Below, piece after piece: positions 8,807 through 18,181 of a stretch of 64,000 nt of DNA (its first letter is position 1; each line of letters opens with the position of its first letter). The notes beneath the pieces are model-generated. The model did no database searches. It had not been told where the DNA came from and was given only the letters and a program-made list of their open reading frames with translations. Origin of the DNA: Mycobacterium decipiens (GTDB taxonomy: Bacteria > Actinomycetota > Actinomycetes > Mycobacteriales > Mycobacteriaceae). The DNA is taken from NCBI RefSeq assembly GCF_963853665.1, contig NZ_OY970459.1:558001-622000 (forward strand). Direction: 5' to 3'. Position numbers and translations under genes: made by a program.

Positions 8807-9412
8807 ATGAAGATCGCCAACGAGTTCACCGTCAGCGCGCCGATCGAGCGGGCCTGGGACGTGCTATGCGACTTGGAGCAGGTGATCCCGCTGATGCCAG
8901 GGGCGCAGTTGATCGGCCACGAGGGCGACGACTATCTCGGCAAGGTCAAGGTCAAGGTTGGGCCGGTCACCAGTGAATTCAGCGGCAAGGTTCGCTTCGT
9001 CGAACAGGACCGCGACCAGCACCGCGCGGTCATCGACGGCAAGGGCAAGGAGGCGCGTGGCACCGGCAACGCGGCCGCCACGGTAACCGCCCAGCTGCAC
9101 GAGGCCGGAGAGCATACCCACGTCACGGTCGACACCGATCTGAGGATCGTGGGCAAGCTGGCGCAGTTCGGCAGCGGCATGCTGCAACAGGTGTCGGAGA
9201 AGCTGCTGGGCCAGTTCGTGGACTCGCTGGAGGCCGAGCTCGCGGCCCGGAGCTCGGGAAGCACGGAAAGCGCCCCCGCCGCTCCGGAAGCGGCGCCCAT
9301 CGACCTGTTGGAGCTTGCCGGTGGCGGCCAGCTCAGAAAGTACGGTTCAGCGGTGCTGGCCGTGCTGGCCGTGCTGTTGTTGCTGGGCTGGGTGCTACAC
9401 CGGCGGCGCTGA
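8807..9412 (+). CDS. CoxG-like SRPBCC protein with C-terminal membrane anchor (Rv0369c orthologue)
   Basis: A 201-residue protein. Residues 1-150 form a CoxG/SRPBCC fold with the typical start MKIANEFTVSAPIERAWDVL and DLEQVIPLMPGAQL. An alanine/proline-rich linker follows, then a single C-terminal helix (GSAVLAVLAVLLLLGWVL) ending in basic residues, so the fold faces the cytoplasm as a tail-anchored protein. CoxG proteins have been proposed to attach CO dehydrogenase to the membrane or to quinone. The ATG at 8807 follows a purine-rich GAGAGGA element. Confidence 0.87.
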   Translation: MKIANEFTVSAPIERAWDVLCDLEQVIPLMPGAQLIGHEGDDYLGKVKVKVGPVTSEFSGKVRFVEQDRDQHRAVIDGKGKEARGTGNAAATVTAQLHEAGEHTHVTVDTDLRIVGKLAQFGSGMLQQVSEKLLGQFVDSLEAELAARSSGSTESAPAAPEAAPIDLLELAGGGQLRKYGSAVLAVLAVLLLLGWVLHRRR

Positions 9413-9417
9413 ACGCG

Positions 9418-10692
9418 ATGGCTACCCCCGCGCTGTTACGGGGCGTCGATCTCGCGGCGTTCGCGGCTGCGCTGGTCGCACGCCTGCGCGGCGCCGGGAT
9501 AGGAGTGTCCGCTAGCGGCCAAGCGAGTTTGGTGCGGGCGCTGCAGCAGTTGGCGCCGCAGACGCCCGCGGCGCTGTACTGGGCCGCGCGGTTGACCCTG
9601 GTCAACCGTCTGGAGGAGTTGGCCGCCTTCGACGCGGTGTTCGCTGCCCTGTTCGGGACGCTGGGCCGGGCCGGGCCCGACGGCGCCAGCCGCCCGCCAC
9701 TGCCGAGTCCGGGCTCGCGCACACCCGCGGCCGGCGTCGTGCACCGCGCGGACGGCCGATCCAGCGGCTCCCAGGCCCAGGCGTTGCCCTGGGCGACTCG
9801 TCCGCCGGCAACGACCGCCGATGATCAGGACGGCCCCACCGTCGCACTGCCCGATGTCCTGCCCAGCCGCATCGCTGCCCGGGCCGATGAGTCGTTCGAC
9901 CGGTTCGATCCCGACGATCTGCGGCTGCTCGGCACCTGGCTGGAGGCCACGGTGGCGCGCTGGCCGCGGCGGCGCAGCCTGCGATTCGAGTCCAGCCCGC
10001 ATGGCAAGCGCATTGACCTGCGGGCGACGATGAATGCCTCGCGGTCGACCGGCTGGGAATCGGTGCTGTTGGCACGGACCCGGCCCCGCCGCCGCCCCAG
10101 GCGGGTGGTCCTGGTCTGCGACGTGAGCCGCTCGATGCAGCCCTACGCCGCGATCTATCTGCATCTAATGCGGGCGGCGGTGCTGCGCCGGGCGGGGGTC
10201 CACCCGGAAGTCTTCGCGTTCTCGACGTCGCTGACCCGGCTCACCTCGGTGCTGTCTCATCGCTCGGCGGAGGTTGCGTTGGAACGGGCCAACGCCAGGG
10301 TGACCGACCGCTACGGCGGCACGTTCATCGGCCGCAGCATCGCTGCCCTGCTGGCCCCGCCGCACGGCAACGCGCTGCGCGGTGCGGTGGTGATCATCGC
10401 CTCCGACGGCTGGGACAGCGATCCTCCCGACGTGTTGGTGCACGCGCTGGCCAGGGTGCGTCGCCGCGCCGAGTTGCTGGTCTGGCTCAACCCTCGCGCG
10501 GCACACCCCGAGTTTGCGCCGCGGGCCGGCTCGATGGCGGCGGCGCTGCCCTATTGCGACCTGTTTCTGCCGGCGCACTCGCTGACCGGCCTGCACCAGT
10601 TGCTGCTGGCGTTGGCCGATGCCCGCGCTGGCTTACCAGGTCAGAACGGCGGTGGGTCGTCGTCGGTGTGGGGTGGGGCGGGGCCGGTGTAG
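9418..10692 (+). CDS. VWA domain protein, CoxE-like (Rv0368c orthologue)
   Basis: A 424-residue protein with a helical N-terminal region and a von Willebrand A domain in the C-terminal half. The MIDAS metal site is VCDVSRSM (D-x-S-x-S) near residue 240, followed by downstream GGTFIGRS and ASDGWDS motifs. CoxE-type VWA proteins pair with MoxR ATPases as chaperones, here for the CO dehydrogenase metal centre. It is the last gene of the cox cluster, and its final 52 bp overlap the 3' end of the convergent 13E12-type gene, so the two stop regions interlock. Confidence 0.88.
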   Translation: MATPALLRGVDLAAFAAALVARLRGAGIGVSASGQASLVRALQQLAPQTPAALYWAARLTLVNRLEELAAFDAVFAALFGTLGRAGPDGASRPPLPSPGSRTPAAGVVHRADGRSSGSQAQALPWATRPPATTADDQDGPTVALPDVLPSRIAARADESFDRFDPDDLRLLGTWLEATVARWPRRRSLRFESSPHGKRIDLRATMNASRSTGWESVLLARTRPRRRPRRVVLVCDVSRSMQPYAAIYLHLMRAAVLRRAGVHPEVFAFSTSLTRLTSVLSHRSAEVALERANARVTDRYGGTFIGRSIAALLAPPHGNALRGAVVIIASDGWDSDPPDVLVHALARVRRRAELLVWLNPRAAHPEFAPRAGSMAAALPYCDLFLPAHSLTGLHQLLLALADARAGLPGQNGGGSSSVWGGAGPV

Positions 10693-12173
10693 CTGGGGCA
10701 CTCGGCTTGTGGGGCGGTGCGGGCAACCGTGCGGGCGTGGTGGTTGTGGCGGCGTTCGGTGGCGATGCGGTGGGCGCGGTCTTGGGTGCGGGTGCGGCGC
10801 CGCCTGGGCATCATGGCGGTGCGTTCGGGGCAGTAGCCCGGTGGTGGGTCGGCTTCGGGTGACGGGATGGCGCCGGTGGCTCGGCACAGGCTGGGGAATA
10901 GCAGCGCGCTGGCGGGGGTGGTGACGTAGGTGTGGCCGGCGGGGGAGGTCAGGATCAGGGTGCCGTCGGGTAGTTGCTTGTCCTGCCAGCCCCAGAAGGT
11001 TTTGATCAGGTGGTGGGTTCGGCAGTAGCACTTGAGGTTTGCCGCATGGGTGGGTCCGCCGTCGGCGTAGGGGATCGTGTGGTCGAGATCGCAGTGCACC
11101 GCGGGTTGGTCGCAGCCCGGCCAGCGACAGGTCAGATCCCGGCAGCGCACGAAATCGGCCAGCGCCTTGGACGGCGCGTAGCCGGGTTCGGGTGCGGCGT
11201 CGCCGGGGTGGATCAGCGGCACCAGCTTGGCCGAGGCGGCCAACTCCGCCACGAGGTCGGCGGTGATGAGCCCCTCGGCACCGACCTGGGAGGCCGGGGT
11301 GGTGCCGCGCCCGTCGATGCTGGCCTGTTCGGCGATCACGTGGATCACCACCGGCGTGGCGGGCGGGCGTGTGCCGGCGGCGCAGTCGGTGCGCCCGCAG
11401 CGACAGCCCAGCCGGTCGGCCCCGGCGGCCAGCGCCCCCAACGCGTCGGCGCGGCGCTGCTCACGGCTGCGCGGATCATGCTCACACACGGTGGCCGCCA
11501 GCGCGGTCAACCGCTTGTCGAGGGCGGTGGCGTCGGGGGTGAACAGGCTGCCATGAATCTCCGACATCCCGCCCTCGTTCTCCCCGATCCAAATCTCGCG
11601 GTCGGTCTGATTCTTGGTGTGCCGGCGCACCGCGTCCGCATCAGCTTTCGCCACGATCTTGTCGATCTGCCCAGCTAGCCGGGCGCGGGTCATCGAGGGC
11701 CAGCGCGCCACCTTGACGGCCAGTTCGGCGTCCACGGCGGCCAGCACGTCGCGGTCGGTGATCAAATCGGTGCGGTACACGATGGTTTGGAACATCCGGA
11801 AGTCGATGTCACCCGCTTGGAACACCGCGGCCACCTTCGGCAGCCGCTCACGCATGGCCCGGGCATAGCGCAGCCGGCTGGCCGCCAGCCCCTGGCTGAT
11901 CCGCAACGCCGCGCCCACCTCGGCGGCCACCGCCTCCTCGGTATCGATCGCCCAGTCCTCGGTGTCGGTGCAGCGCGAGAGCCGGTAGCCGAACAACTCC
12001 CCGATCGAGACCAGCTGCGCGGCCGCGGCCCGGTTCTCCACCCGAGCGAACGCACAAATTTCCTCCACCAACTCCGCGGACCGCGCCGTGGTCGAGGGAT
12101 AGTGTCGTTCGAAGAGCTCGTCGAAGAAGGCGATCACCGCCGCCCGGGATCGAGGACCCGTTGCGTCGAACAT
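10641..12173 (-). CDS. 13E12-type DUF222/HNH endonuclease-domain protein
   Basis: A 510-residue protein with an N-terminal DUF222 helical region (about 35-330) and a C-terminal HNH domain (about 355-415). The latter has paired cysteines in CRWPGCDQP, the LDHTIPYADGG core and CRTHHLIK. This is the REP13E12 family, which is multicopy in mycobacteria and associated with mobile insertions. Activity is unproven. The copy looks full length and unbroken. M. tuberculosis has no 13E12 gene between Rv0365c and Rv0368c, so this is a lineage-specific insertion. Its 3' end overlaps the VWA gene by 52 bp. Confidence 0.88.
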   Translation of the reverse strand: MFDATGPRSRAAVIAFFDELFERHYPSTTARSAELVEEICAFARVENRAAAAQLVSIGELFGYRLSRCTDTEDWAIDTEEAVAAEVGAALRISQGLAASRLRYARAMRERLPKVAAVFQAGDIDFRMFQTIVYRTDLITDRDVLAAVDAELAVKVARWPSMTRARLAGQIDKIVAKADADAVRRHTKNQTDREIWIGENEGGMSEIHGSLFTPDATALDKRLTALAATVCEHDPRSREQRRADALGALAAGADRLGCRCGRTDCAAGTRPPATPVVIHVIAEQASIDGRGTTPASQVGAEGLITADLVAELAASAKLVPLIHPGDAAPEPGYAPSKALADFVRCRDLTCRWPGCDQPAVHCDLDHTIPYADGGPTHAANLKCYCRTHHLIKTFWGWQDKQLPDGTLILTSPAGHTYVTTPASALLFPSLCRATGAIPSPEADPPPGYCPERTAMMPRRRRTRTQDRAHRIATERRHNHHARTVARTAPQAECPSYTGPAPPHTDDDPPPF

Positions 12174-12273
12174 ACGTTCGATACTACCAGACTCCGCGGA
12201 CGCCGCAGCGGGCCGAAGTAGTCGGCCTCAACGGCCTGTGGTCTAGCTGGTTTATAGGGCAGGATCGGCCGGT

Positions 12274-13389
12274 ATGGATCAGGTATGGGCGAACCGGGCA
12301 GCCAGCGCCGAAGCCGCCGTCACGCAACGTCACCTGAAACGACTCTGGGCGTTGCCGGGGACCCAGTTGGGCGTGGTGGCCTGGCCCTCGTCCAGGCGCG
12401 ATCGGTTGTTCGGCACCTGGCACTACTGGTGGCAGGCGCATCTGCTGGATTGCCTGGTCGATGCGCAGCTGCGGGACCCGCAACCGCACCGGCGCACCAG
12501 GATCAACCGGCAGGTCCGCTCGCATCGGCTGCGCAACAACTTCTCGTGGATCAACAGCTATTACGACGACATGGCCTGGCTCGCGCTGGCGCTGGAACGT
12601 GCGGCCCGGGTCGTCGGCGTGCAGCGCCGGCGCGCGCTGCCGAAGCTCACCGACCAGTTCGTCAAAGCGTGGGTGCCTGAGGACGGCGGCGGAATCCCGT
12701 GGCGCAAGCAAGACCAGTTCTTCAACGCCCCCGCCAACGGCCCGGCCGGGATATTCCTGGCTCGCTATGGGGATCGGCTCAAGCGCGCGGAGCAGATGGC
12801 CGACTGGATCGACCGCACCCTGATCGACCCGGAGACACACCTGGTGTTCGACGGCATCAAGGCAGGGTCGCTGGTCCGCGCGCAGTACACCTACTGCCAG
12901 GGGGTGGTGCTTGGGCTGGAAACCGAACTCGCGGCACGCACCAGCGACGACAGGCATGCACCACGGGTGCACCGCCTGGTTGCGGCCGTCAACGAACACA
13001 TGGCGCCATCGGGTGTGCTGCGCGGCGCCGGCGGCGGGGATGGCGGCCTGTTCGCCGGGATCACCGCCCGCTACCTCGCGCTGGTCGCCACCACGTTGCC
13101 GGGCTATACCGCCGCGGACGTCACCGCCCGCGACACCGCCCGCGCGGTGGTGCTGTCCTCGGCCAAGTCGGCGTGGGACCGTCGGCAAACGGTCGATGGG
13201 TTGCCGGTATTCGCGGCGTTCTGGGACCGAGATGCCGAGTTGCCCACCGCGACGGGTCGGCCGGCGCAGTTTGTCGAGGGCGCGGTGACTAGCTCCGAGG
13301 CGGCCGAGCGGGACCTGTCGGTGCAGCTGTCGGGTTGGATGCTGATGGAGGCCGCCCACCGCGCCGCAGCGGTGAGTTCACTCGGGTAG
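12274..13389 (+). CDS. Glycoside hydrolase family 76 protein (Rv0365c orthologue)
   Basis: A 371-residue (alpha/alpha)6-barrel type protein. It resembles GH76 endo-alpha-1,6-mannanases and contains the double aspartate SWINSYYDDMAWLALAL at D98-D99, matching the catalytic pair of bacterial GH76 enzymes. No signal peptide is visible, so the protein appears cytosolic. A role in turning over alpha-1,6-mannan cores of lipomannan-type glycans is inferred. The 3' end overlaps the convergent DedA gene by 12 bp. Confidence 0.83.
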   Translation: MDQVWANRAASAEAAVTQRHLKRLWALPGTQLGVVAWPSSRRDRLFGTWHYWWQAHLLDCLVDAQLRDPQPHRRTRINRQVRSHRLRNNFSWINSYYDDMAWLALALERAARVVGVQRRRALPKLTDQFVKAWVPEDGGGIPWRKQDQFFNAPANGPAGIFLARYGDRLKRAEQMADWIDRTLIDPETHLVFDGIKAGSLVRAQYTYCQGVVLGLETELAARTSDDRHAPRVHRLVAAVNEHMAPSGVLRGAGGGDGGLFAGITARYLALVATTLPGYTAADVTARDTARAVVLSSAKSAWDRRQTVDGLPVFAAFWDRDAELPTATGRPAQFVEGAVTSSEAAERDLSVQLSGWMLMEAAHRAAAVSSLG

Positions 13390-14061
13390 CACCACCGGGT
13401 CCGGGTCGCCCTTGGGTGCGCTGCGCCGCGCCCGGTAGACTCGCGCCGCCGAGATCAGGGCGGGCAACAGTGAGACGAACAGGATGCCCATGATGATGAG
13501 CTGAAAGTTCTTATGCACGAACGGAACACTGCCCAGGAAGTAGCCCGCGAGCGTCACACCGGCACCCCAGGCGACACCGCCGACGATGTCGAACCCAAGA
13601 AACACCGGATACCGCATGTAGGACACCCCGGCGATCGGCGGCACGAAGGTTCGCGCGATCGGCACGAAACGGGCCAGAATGATCGTCCACGGCCCGTACT
13701 TCTCAAAGAACGCGTGTGACTCGGTCACGTAATGCTTTTTGAAGAACCGGGAGTCTTCCTTCTTGAACAGCGCTGGGCCGATCCGTCGCCCGATGAAATA
13801 GGAGGTCTGATCGCCCAGCACCGCGACCAGCGCGACGCACGGGGCGAGCACCCCGATGGTGACCGGCGGGTCGGCGCTCGCGGCCAGCAGCCCGCCGGTG
13901 AACAACAGCGACTCGCCCGGCAACAGCGGAAACAGCAGGCCGGTCTCGATGTAGACGATGATCAGGATCCCGGGCAACACCGCGGAGCCAAAGACGCCGT
14001 TGGCGCCCAACCAGTACATCGGGTCGAGGATGTCCGGCAGGGCCATCACGTCGGCATTCAT
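13378..14061 (-). CDS. DedA-family membrane protein (Rv0364 orthologue)
   Basis: A 227-residue polytopic protein with the family signature IETGLLFPLLPGESLL near residue 37 and LARFVPIARTFVPPIAG near 130, including the conserved arginines. About four to five membrane segments are visible. DedA (SNARE-associated/VTT) proteins act as lipid scramblases or flippases and affect envelope homeostasis; the substrate here is unknown. The length equals Rv0364. The gene is divergent from fba. Confidence 0.9.
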   Translation of the reverse strand: MNADVMALPDILDPMYWLGANGVFGSAVLPGILIIVYIETGLLFPLLPGESLLFTGGLLAASADPPVTIGVLAPCVALVAVLGDQTSYFIGRRIGPALFKKEDSRFFKKHYVTESHAFFEKYGPWTIILARFVPIARTFVPPIAGVSYMRYPVFLGFDIVGGVAWGAGVTLAGYFLGSVPFVHKNFQLIIMGILFVSLLPALISAARVYRARRSAPKGDPDPVVLPE

Positions 14062-14181
14062 GGTGCCTACAACATACCGGCGTCACCGACCGGGCTCGAC
14101 CAAGACGCCGCCGGACTGGCTGCCGCGCTCAATTGTGTTGTTGCGATACTGGGTGGATCTGAGTCGTCAGGAGGAAGTTTC

Positions 14182-15213
14182 ATGCCTATCGCAACGCCCG
14201 AGGTCTACGCGGAGATGCTGGGTCGGGCCAAGGAGAACTCGTACGCCTTTCCGGCCATCAACTGCACCTCCTCGGAAACCGTTAACGCCGCGATCAAAGG
14301 TTTCGCCGACGCCGGCAGTGACGGAATCATCCAGTTCTCCACCGGTGGCGCAGAATTCGGCTCGGGCCTCGGGGTCAAGGACATGGTGACCGGTGCGGTA
14401 GCGCTAGCCGAGTTCACCCACATCATCGCCGCCAAGTACCCGGTCAACGTCGCGCTGCACACCGACCACTGCCCCAAGGACAAGTTGGACAGCTACGTCC
14501 GGCCGTTGCTGGCGATCTCGTCGGAACGGGTGGCCAAGGGTGGCAATCCGTTGTTCCAGTCGCACATGTGGGACGGCTCGGCGGTGCCGCTCGATGAGAA
14601 CCTGGTCATCGCCCAGGAGCTGCTGAAGGTTGCGGCGGCCGCCAAGATCATCCTGGAGATCGAGATCGGCGTTGTGGGCGGCGAAGAAGACGGCGTCGCG
14701 AACGAGATCAACGAAAAGCTGTACACGACACCGGATGACTTCGAGAAAACCATCGAGGCGCTGGGCGCCGGTGAGCACGGCAAGTACCTGCTGGCCGCGA
14801 CGTTCGGCAACGTGCACGGCGTCTACAAGCCCGGCAACGTCAAGCTGCGCCCCGACATCCTTGCCCAAGGCCAAAAGGTGGCGGCGGCCAAGCTTGGACT
14901 GCCCGCCGACGCCAAGCCGTTCGACTTCGTGTTCCACGGCGGTTCAGGCTCGCTGAAGTCGGAGATCGAGGAGGCGCTGCGGTACGGCGTGGTGAAGATG
15001 AACGTCGACACCGACACCCAGTACGCGTTCACCCGCCCGATCGCCGGCCACATGTTCACCAACTACGACGGCGTGCTGAAGGTCGATGGCGAGGTGGGTG
15101 TGAAGAAGGTATACGACCCGCGCAGCTACCTCAAGAAGGCCGAAGCTTCGATGACCGAGCGGATCATCGAGGCCTGCAACGACCTGCACTGCGCCGGCAA
15201 GTCGCTCAGCTGA
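14182..15213 (+). CDS. fba: Fructose-bisphosphate aldolase, class II
   Basis: A 343-residue zinc-dependent aldolase of glycolysis and gluconeogenesis, cleaving fructose 1,6-bisphosphate to glyceraldehyde 3-phosphate and dihydroxyacetone phosphate. The motifs HTDHCPKD (zinc histidine and catalytic aspartate near 95), FGNVHGVYKPGN and FVFHGGSGS are all present. ATG 14182 is chosen because AGGAGGA at 14169-14175 precedes it and the length matches Rv0363c. The frame stays open upstream to 13732 but overlaps the DedA gene. Likely an essential central-metabolism gene. Confidence 0.97.
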   Translation: MPIATPEVYAEMLGRAKENSYAFPAINCTSSETVNAAIKGFADAGSDGIIQFSTGGAEFGSGLGVKDMVTGAVALAEFTHIIAAKYPVNVALHTDHCPKDKLDSYVRPLLAISSERVAKGGNPLFQSHMWDGSAVPLDENLVIAQELLKVAAAAKIILEIEIGVVGGEEDGVANEINEKLYTTPDDFEKTIEALGAGEHGKYLLAATFGNVHGVYKPGNVKLRPDILAQGQKVAAAKLGLPADAKPFDFVFHGGSGSLKSEIEEALRYGVVKMNVDTDTQYAFTRPIAGHMFTNYDGVLKVDGEVGVKKVYDPRSYLKKAEASMTERIIEACNDLHCAGKSLS

Positions 15214-15216
15214 GCT

Positions 15217-15238
15217 CGGCCGGTCGGCCGGCGGACCG
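15217..15238. terminator. Possible GC-rich stem-loop between convergent fba and mgtE
   Basis: In the 26-bp gap between the two stop codons CGGCC (15217-15221) can pair with GGCCG (15226-15230), and CGGTC (15221-15225) with GACCG (15234-15238) as an alternative. There is no T-run on either side. A bidirectional termination role is a guess from position. Confidence 0.25.
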
Positions 15239-15239
15239 C

Positions 15240-16622
15240 TCACAGCCCCTGCAGCTCCGCCAGCGTCAGGTGCGCGATCATAAAGTAGATGAGCAGGCCC
15301 GTGCCGTCGACGATGGTCGCGATCATCGGCCCCGAAACGATCGCCGGGTCGATCCGCAGCTTCTTCAGCAGCGGCGGAAGGACGGCGGCCACCAACGACG
15401 ACCACACCACGATGGCTCCCACCGTGAGCGCGACCGTCACTGTCACCTGCGGGCCCACGCTCAACGTCCAGGCGCGCACCACCGCGGCGGCCGCCATGGT
15501 GAGGCCGACCAGCGCACCGGTCGACAGTTCCTTGGCCAACACGGCCGGAACGTCGCGAAACCGGACCTGACCGGTGGCCATCGCGCGTACCAGCGTGGTG
15601 GCGATCTGGGTGCCGGTGTTGCCGCCGGTGCCGATCAGCAGCGGGATGAAGAACGCGAGCGAAATCACCGCCTCCATTTCATCGGAGAAGGCCCGCAGGA
15701 CGCTGCCGGTGTACGCCTCGGCGGCGAATAGCACGAGGAGCCAGACAACCCGCTTGCGCCATAGCAGCCACGGCGACGCCCTCAGGTACGGCAACTCGAG
15801 TGGGGCGGAGCCACCCTGGCGCTCGGCGTCCTCGGTTGCTTCCTCCTCGGCAATGTCGATGGCTTCGTCTTCGGCAATGATGCCGAGCAGCCGGTTGTCG
15901 GCGTCGATGACGGGCACCGCCATCAAGTTGTGGCCCATGAGCGTCTGGGCCGCAAGCTCCTTGTCGGTCAAGGGCGAAACGACGATGAGGTCGTCGCTCA
16001 TCAGCTCGGACACCCGCTGTTCGGGGTCGGCCAGCACCAGGGCGCGAAAGGCGATCACACCGCGCAGATGTGCGTCGGGGTCGGTCACATAGACGTAGGC
16101 GGTGGTTCGTGAATCGCTACGCAGGCCCGAGGCGCGTTCCCGCACGCTGGCGACGGCCTCCGAAACCGTCATGCTCGGGCGCACGGTCAGCGTTTCGGGC
16201 ACCATGTGCGCCGCGGCGGAATCTTCCGGCCAGCTCAACAATCCACGCAGCACCATCGCCCGCTCCAGCGGTAGCAACGTCAGCAGCGCCTCCCGCCTGT
16301 GCTCCTTGAATTCGCGCAGGATGTTGGCGGCGTGGTCGGAATCGAGGACGTCGAGGAAGGTGGCGGCCAGCGACTGGTCCATCGCTTGAAGTGCGTCCGC
16401 GGCCAGCTTGTCGTCGATCGACTCGAACAGCTCGGTGGCTCTGGTGCCGTCGAGCAGGGGGCCGAGTTTCCCGAATTCGGCCTTGGATAACGTGCCGAGT
16501 TCGCGGGCGCGATCCGGCAGCTCGGTGACGACGTCGAGCCACAAATCGACGGCTTTCGGAGTGCCGATACCGATTGCGTGTCGGATGTCGATTGTTGAGT
16601 TCTCGACGGCGCGGATGCTCAT
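15240..16622 (-). CDS. mgtE: MgtE-type magnesium transporter
   Basis: A 460-residue protein, the same length as Rv0362, with an N-terminal MgtE_N superhelix (about 20-140), two CBS domains (about 150-270) that sense cytosolic Mg2+, and five C-terminal membrane segments that include PLLIGTGGNTGTQIATTLVRA, the conserved pore signature. ATG at 16620-16622 is preferred; the frame extends to 16703 without homology. The 219-bp leader upstream contains a 6-bp hairpin (CAGCCG 16714-16719 with CGGCTG 16725-16730) but nothing I can recognise as a magnesium riboswitch. Confidence 0.95.
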   Translation of the reverse strand: MSIRAVENSTIDIRHAIGIGTPKAVDLWLDVVTELPDRARELGTLSKAEFGKLGPLLDGTRATELFESIDDKLAADALQAMDQSLAATFLDVLDSDHAANILREFKEHRREALLTLLPLERAMVLRGLLSWPEDSAAAHMVPETLTVRPSMTVSEAVASVRERASGLRSDSRTTAYVYVTDPDAHLRGVIAFRALVLADPEQRVSELMSDDLIVVSPLTDKELAAQTLMGHNLMAVPVIDADNRLLGIIAEDEAIDIAEEEATEDAERQGGSAPLELPYLRASPWLLWRKRVVWLLVLFAAEAYTGSVLRAFSDEMEAVISLAFFIPLLIGTGGNTGTQIATTLVRAMATGQVRFRDVPAVLAKELSTGALVGLTMAAAAVVRAWTLSVGPQVTVTVALTVGAIVVWSSLVAAVLPPLLKKLRIDPAIVSGPMIATIVDGTGLLIYFMIAHLTLAELQGL

Positions 16623-16841
16623 GTGGCGTTCACCTGCCTCTGCTGGACGATTGAGACGACATGCCGCAGTCTCTGGGGGAACAGGCCGCCAGTACATTGC
16701 CACAGACGGGATCCAGCCGCATTTCGGCTGCGGTCGATCTTTTCTGTGTTGGGACTAGTCGGTCCTCGTGACGCGCCGGTGATGCGGGCCGGTACTAGCG
16801 TTTACGAGCGGTGAAATTGCGGGCAAATCAGCGAATCCCGG

Positions 16842-17680
16842 CTAATTGCTGGGGGACTGGCAGATCTTCCACTGATCGTCGCGGAACTGAAGGTCAAGGC
16901 TGCGGGTCGAGCGGACCTGAGGGTCGAAAGCCATGAATGTGGTGACATTGGCCTCGGCGTGTTGACCGTTGACGACGACCTGGTCGATGCTGGCGATGAC
17001 CGGATACTGTTTGGCCGCCGACACCCGGCGATAAGTTTCGGCCCAATCCCGCTCGTCATAATCCACGTAGCCATCGCGGGTGGAACCACAGGTGATGGAG
17101 CGCAGCGCGGTCAGGTCGCCGGTCTGGATGGCTATGTCAAAGCTCTGGATGGTGTGGCGCACCTGATCTTCCTGCGACACCTTCAGATGCTTGGTGCGGG
17201 TCAGCAGCACGGTGCCCAGGATGGCGATCGCCGCCAACGCCAGGACGATCACCACCACCGCCAGCACCCAGCCCCAGTTGCGTTGCCTGGACGGCGGTGG
17301 TGTCGCCCCCATCCGGGGAGGGATTGCCTGTGGCACAGCAGTTTTCGGGGCAGGCCGGTCGGCTGCTGCTGTGCACCGGCCGGCGCCGAGTGGGTTTGGA
17401 AGACCTCGGTGGTCGCCTCCGGAGCGGTGACGATGACTTGGGTCTCCTTTGCGTCGAAGCCGGGTGCGGTGAAGCGGCGTTCGCGCTGCCCTTCCGGTTT
17501 CGCGGCCGATGGATCGTTCTCCGGTTCGGGCGTGTTGATCACCACGGTCTCGGTTTCGGCGTCGTGGGGCACCAGGGGGTAGCTTTCGGTGCCTACTTCG
17601 CTGGGATCGGCGGTCCGCTCACCGGCCGATTCGGCCGTGGATTCACCGGCGGCGCGGTCTGGCTCGGGTGCGTTGGGCAT
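16842..17680 (-). pseudogene. Membrane-anchored conserved protein (Rv0361 orthologue), split by a frameshift
   Basis: Two overlapping frames together encode one Rv0361-like protein of about 279 residues. The 5' part (from 17680) is a charged, proline-rich cytosolic region running to QQQPTGLP. The 3' part (from about 17336, 164 residues) contains a transmembrane helix (WVLAVVVIVLALAAIAILGTVLL) and an extracellular NTF2-like domain. The frame is lost at a CCCC run on the coding strand (17347-17350). Adding one C would give QQQPTGLPPKTAVPQAIPPRMG and restore a continuous reading frame. This is a one-base deletion, or a sequencing error in a homopolymer. A separate GTG start at 17336 could still make the membrane part alone. 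Confidence 0.75.
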
Positions 17681-17746
17681 ATTTGGAGCTTAGCGATCCA
17701 GCCCTCGGTTGGCCCTATCGTCGAGCTAGTGCGACCCGCGCGCACA

Positions 17747-18181
17747 ATGGACCCCATGACGCCGATGGGTGACCTCCTGGGACCTGAGCCAATCCTGCTG
17801 CCCCGCGACGGCGAAGCCGAAGCAAAATTGCTTGCCAACGAGAGTCCGGGCATCGTCGCGGCCGCCCATCCGTCGGCGGCGGTGGCCTGGGCGGCGCTCG
17901 CCGAAGCCGTGTTGGCGTCCAACGAGGCTAGTGACAGGGCCGTCACGGCCTACGCATACGCCCGTACCGGCTACCACCGCGGCCTGGACCAGCTACGGCG
18001 CCACGGCTGGAAGGGCTTCGGCCCGGTGCCGTATTCGCACGAGCCCAATCGGGGCTTTCTGCGGTGCGTGGCGGCGCTGGCGCGGGCCGCGGACGCCATT
18101 GGCGAGTCCGACGAGTATGGACGCTGCTTGGATCTGCTCGACGATTGTGACCCGGCGGCCCGCCCGGCGCTCGGCCTCTAA
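17747..18181 (+). CDS. DUF3151 family protein (Rv0360c orthologue)
   Basis: A 144-residue soluble protein of unknown function, matching Rv0360c in length and in position upstream of the fba region. It is alanine-rich and helical, with the conserved YAYARTGYHRGLDQLRRHGW segment around residue 75. ATG 17747 is favoured over ATG 17756. The frame is open far upstream (to 17297), but that part is antisense to the Rv0361 gene and unlike any family member. It converges with the CDF exporter and overlaps its stop by 4 bp. Confidence 0.85.
   Translation: MDPMTPMGDLLGPEPILLPRDGEAEAKLLANESPGIVAAAHPSAAVAWAALAEAVLASNEASDRAVTAYAYARTGYHRGLDQLRRHGWKGFGPVPYSHEPNRGFLRCVAALARAADAIGESDEYGRCLDLLDDCDPAARPALGL

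Noticed and set aside
12184..13359. Long minus-strand open frame (391 codons) opposite the GH76 gene
   Set aside because: The plus-strand GH76 protein has clear family motifs, while this frame shows only compositional noise.
16623..16841. Magnesium (M-box) riboswitch in the mgtE leader
   Set aside because: Only a short 6-bp hairpin is visible and none of the conserved M-box blocks could be recognised.
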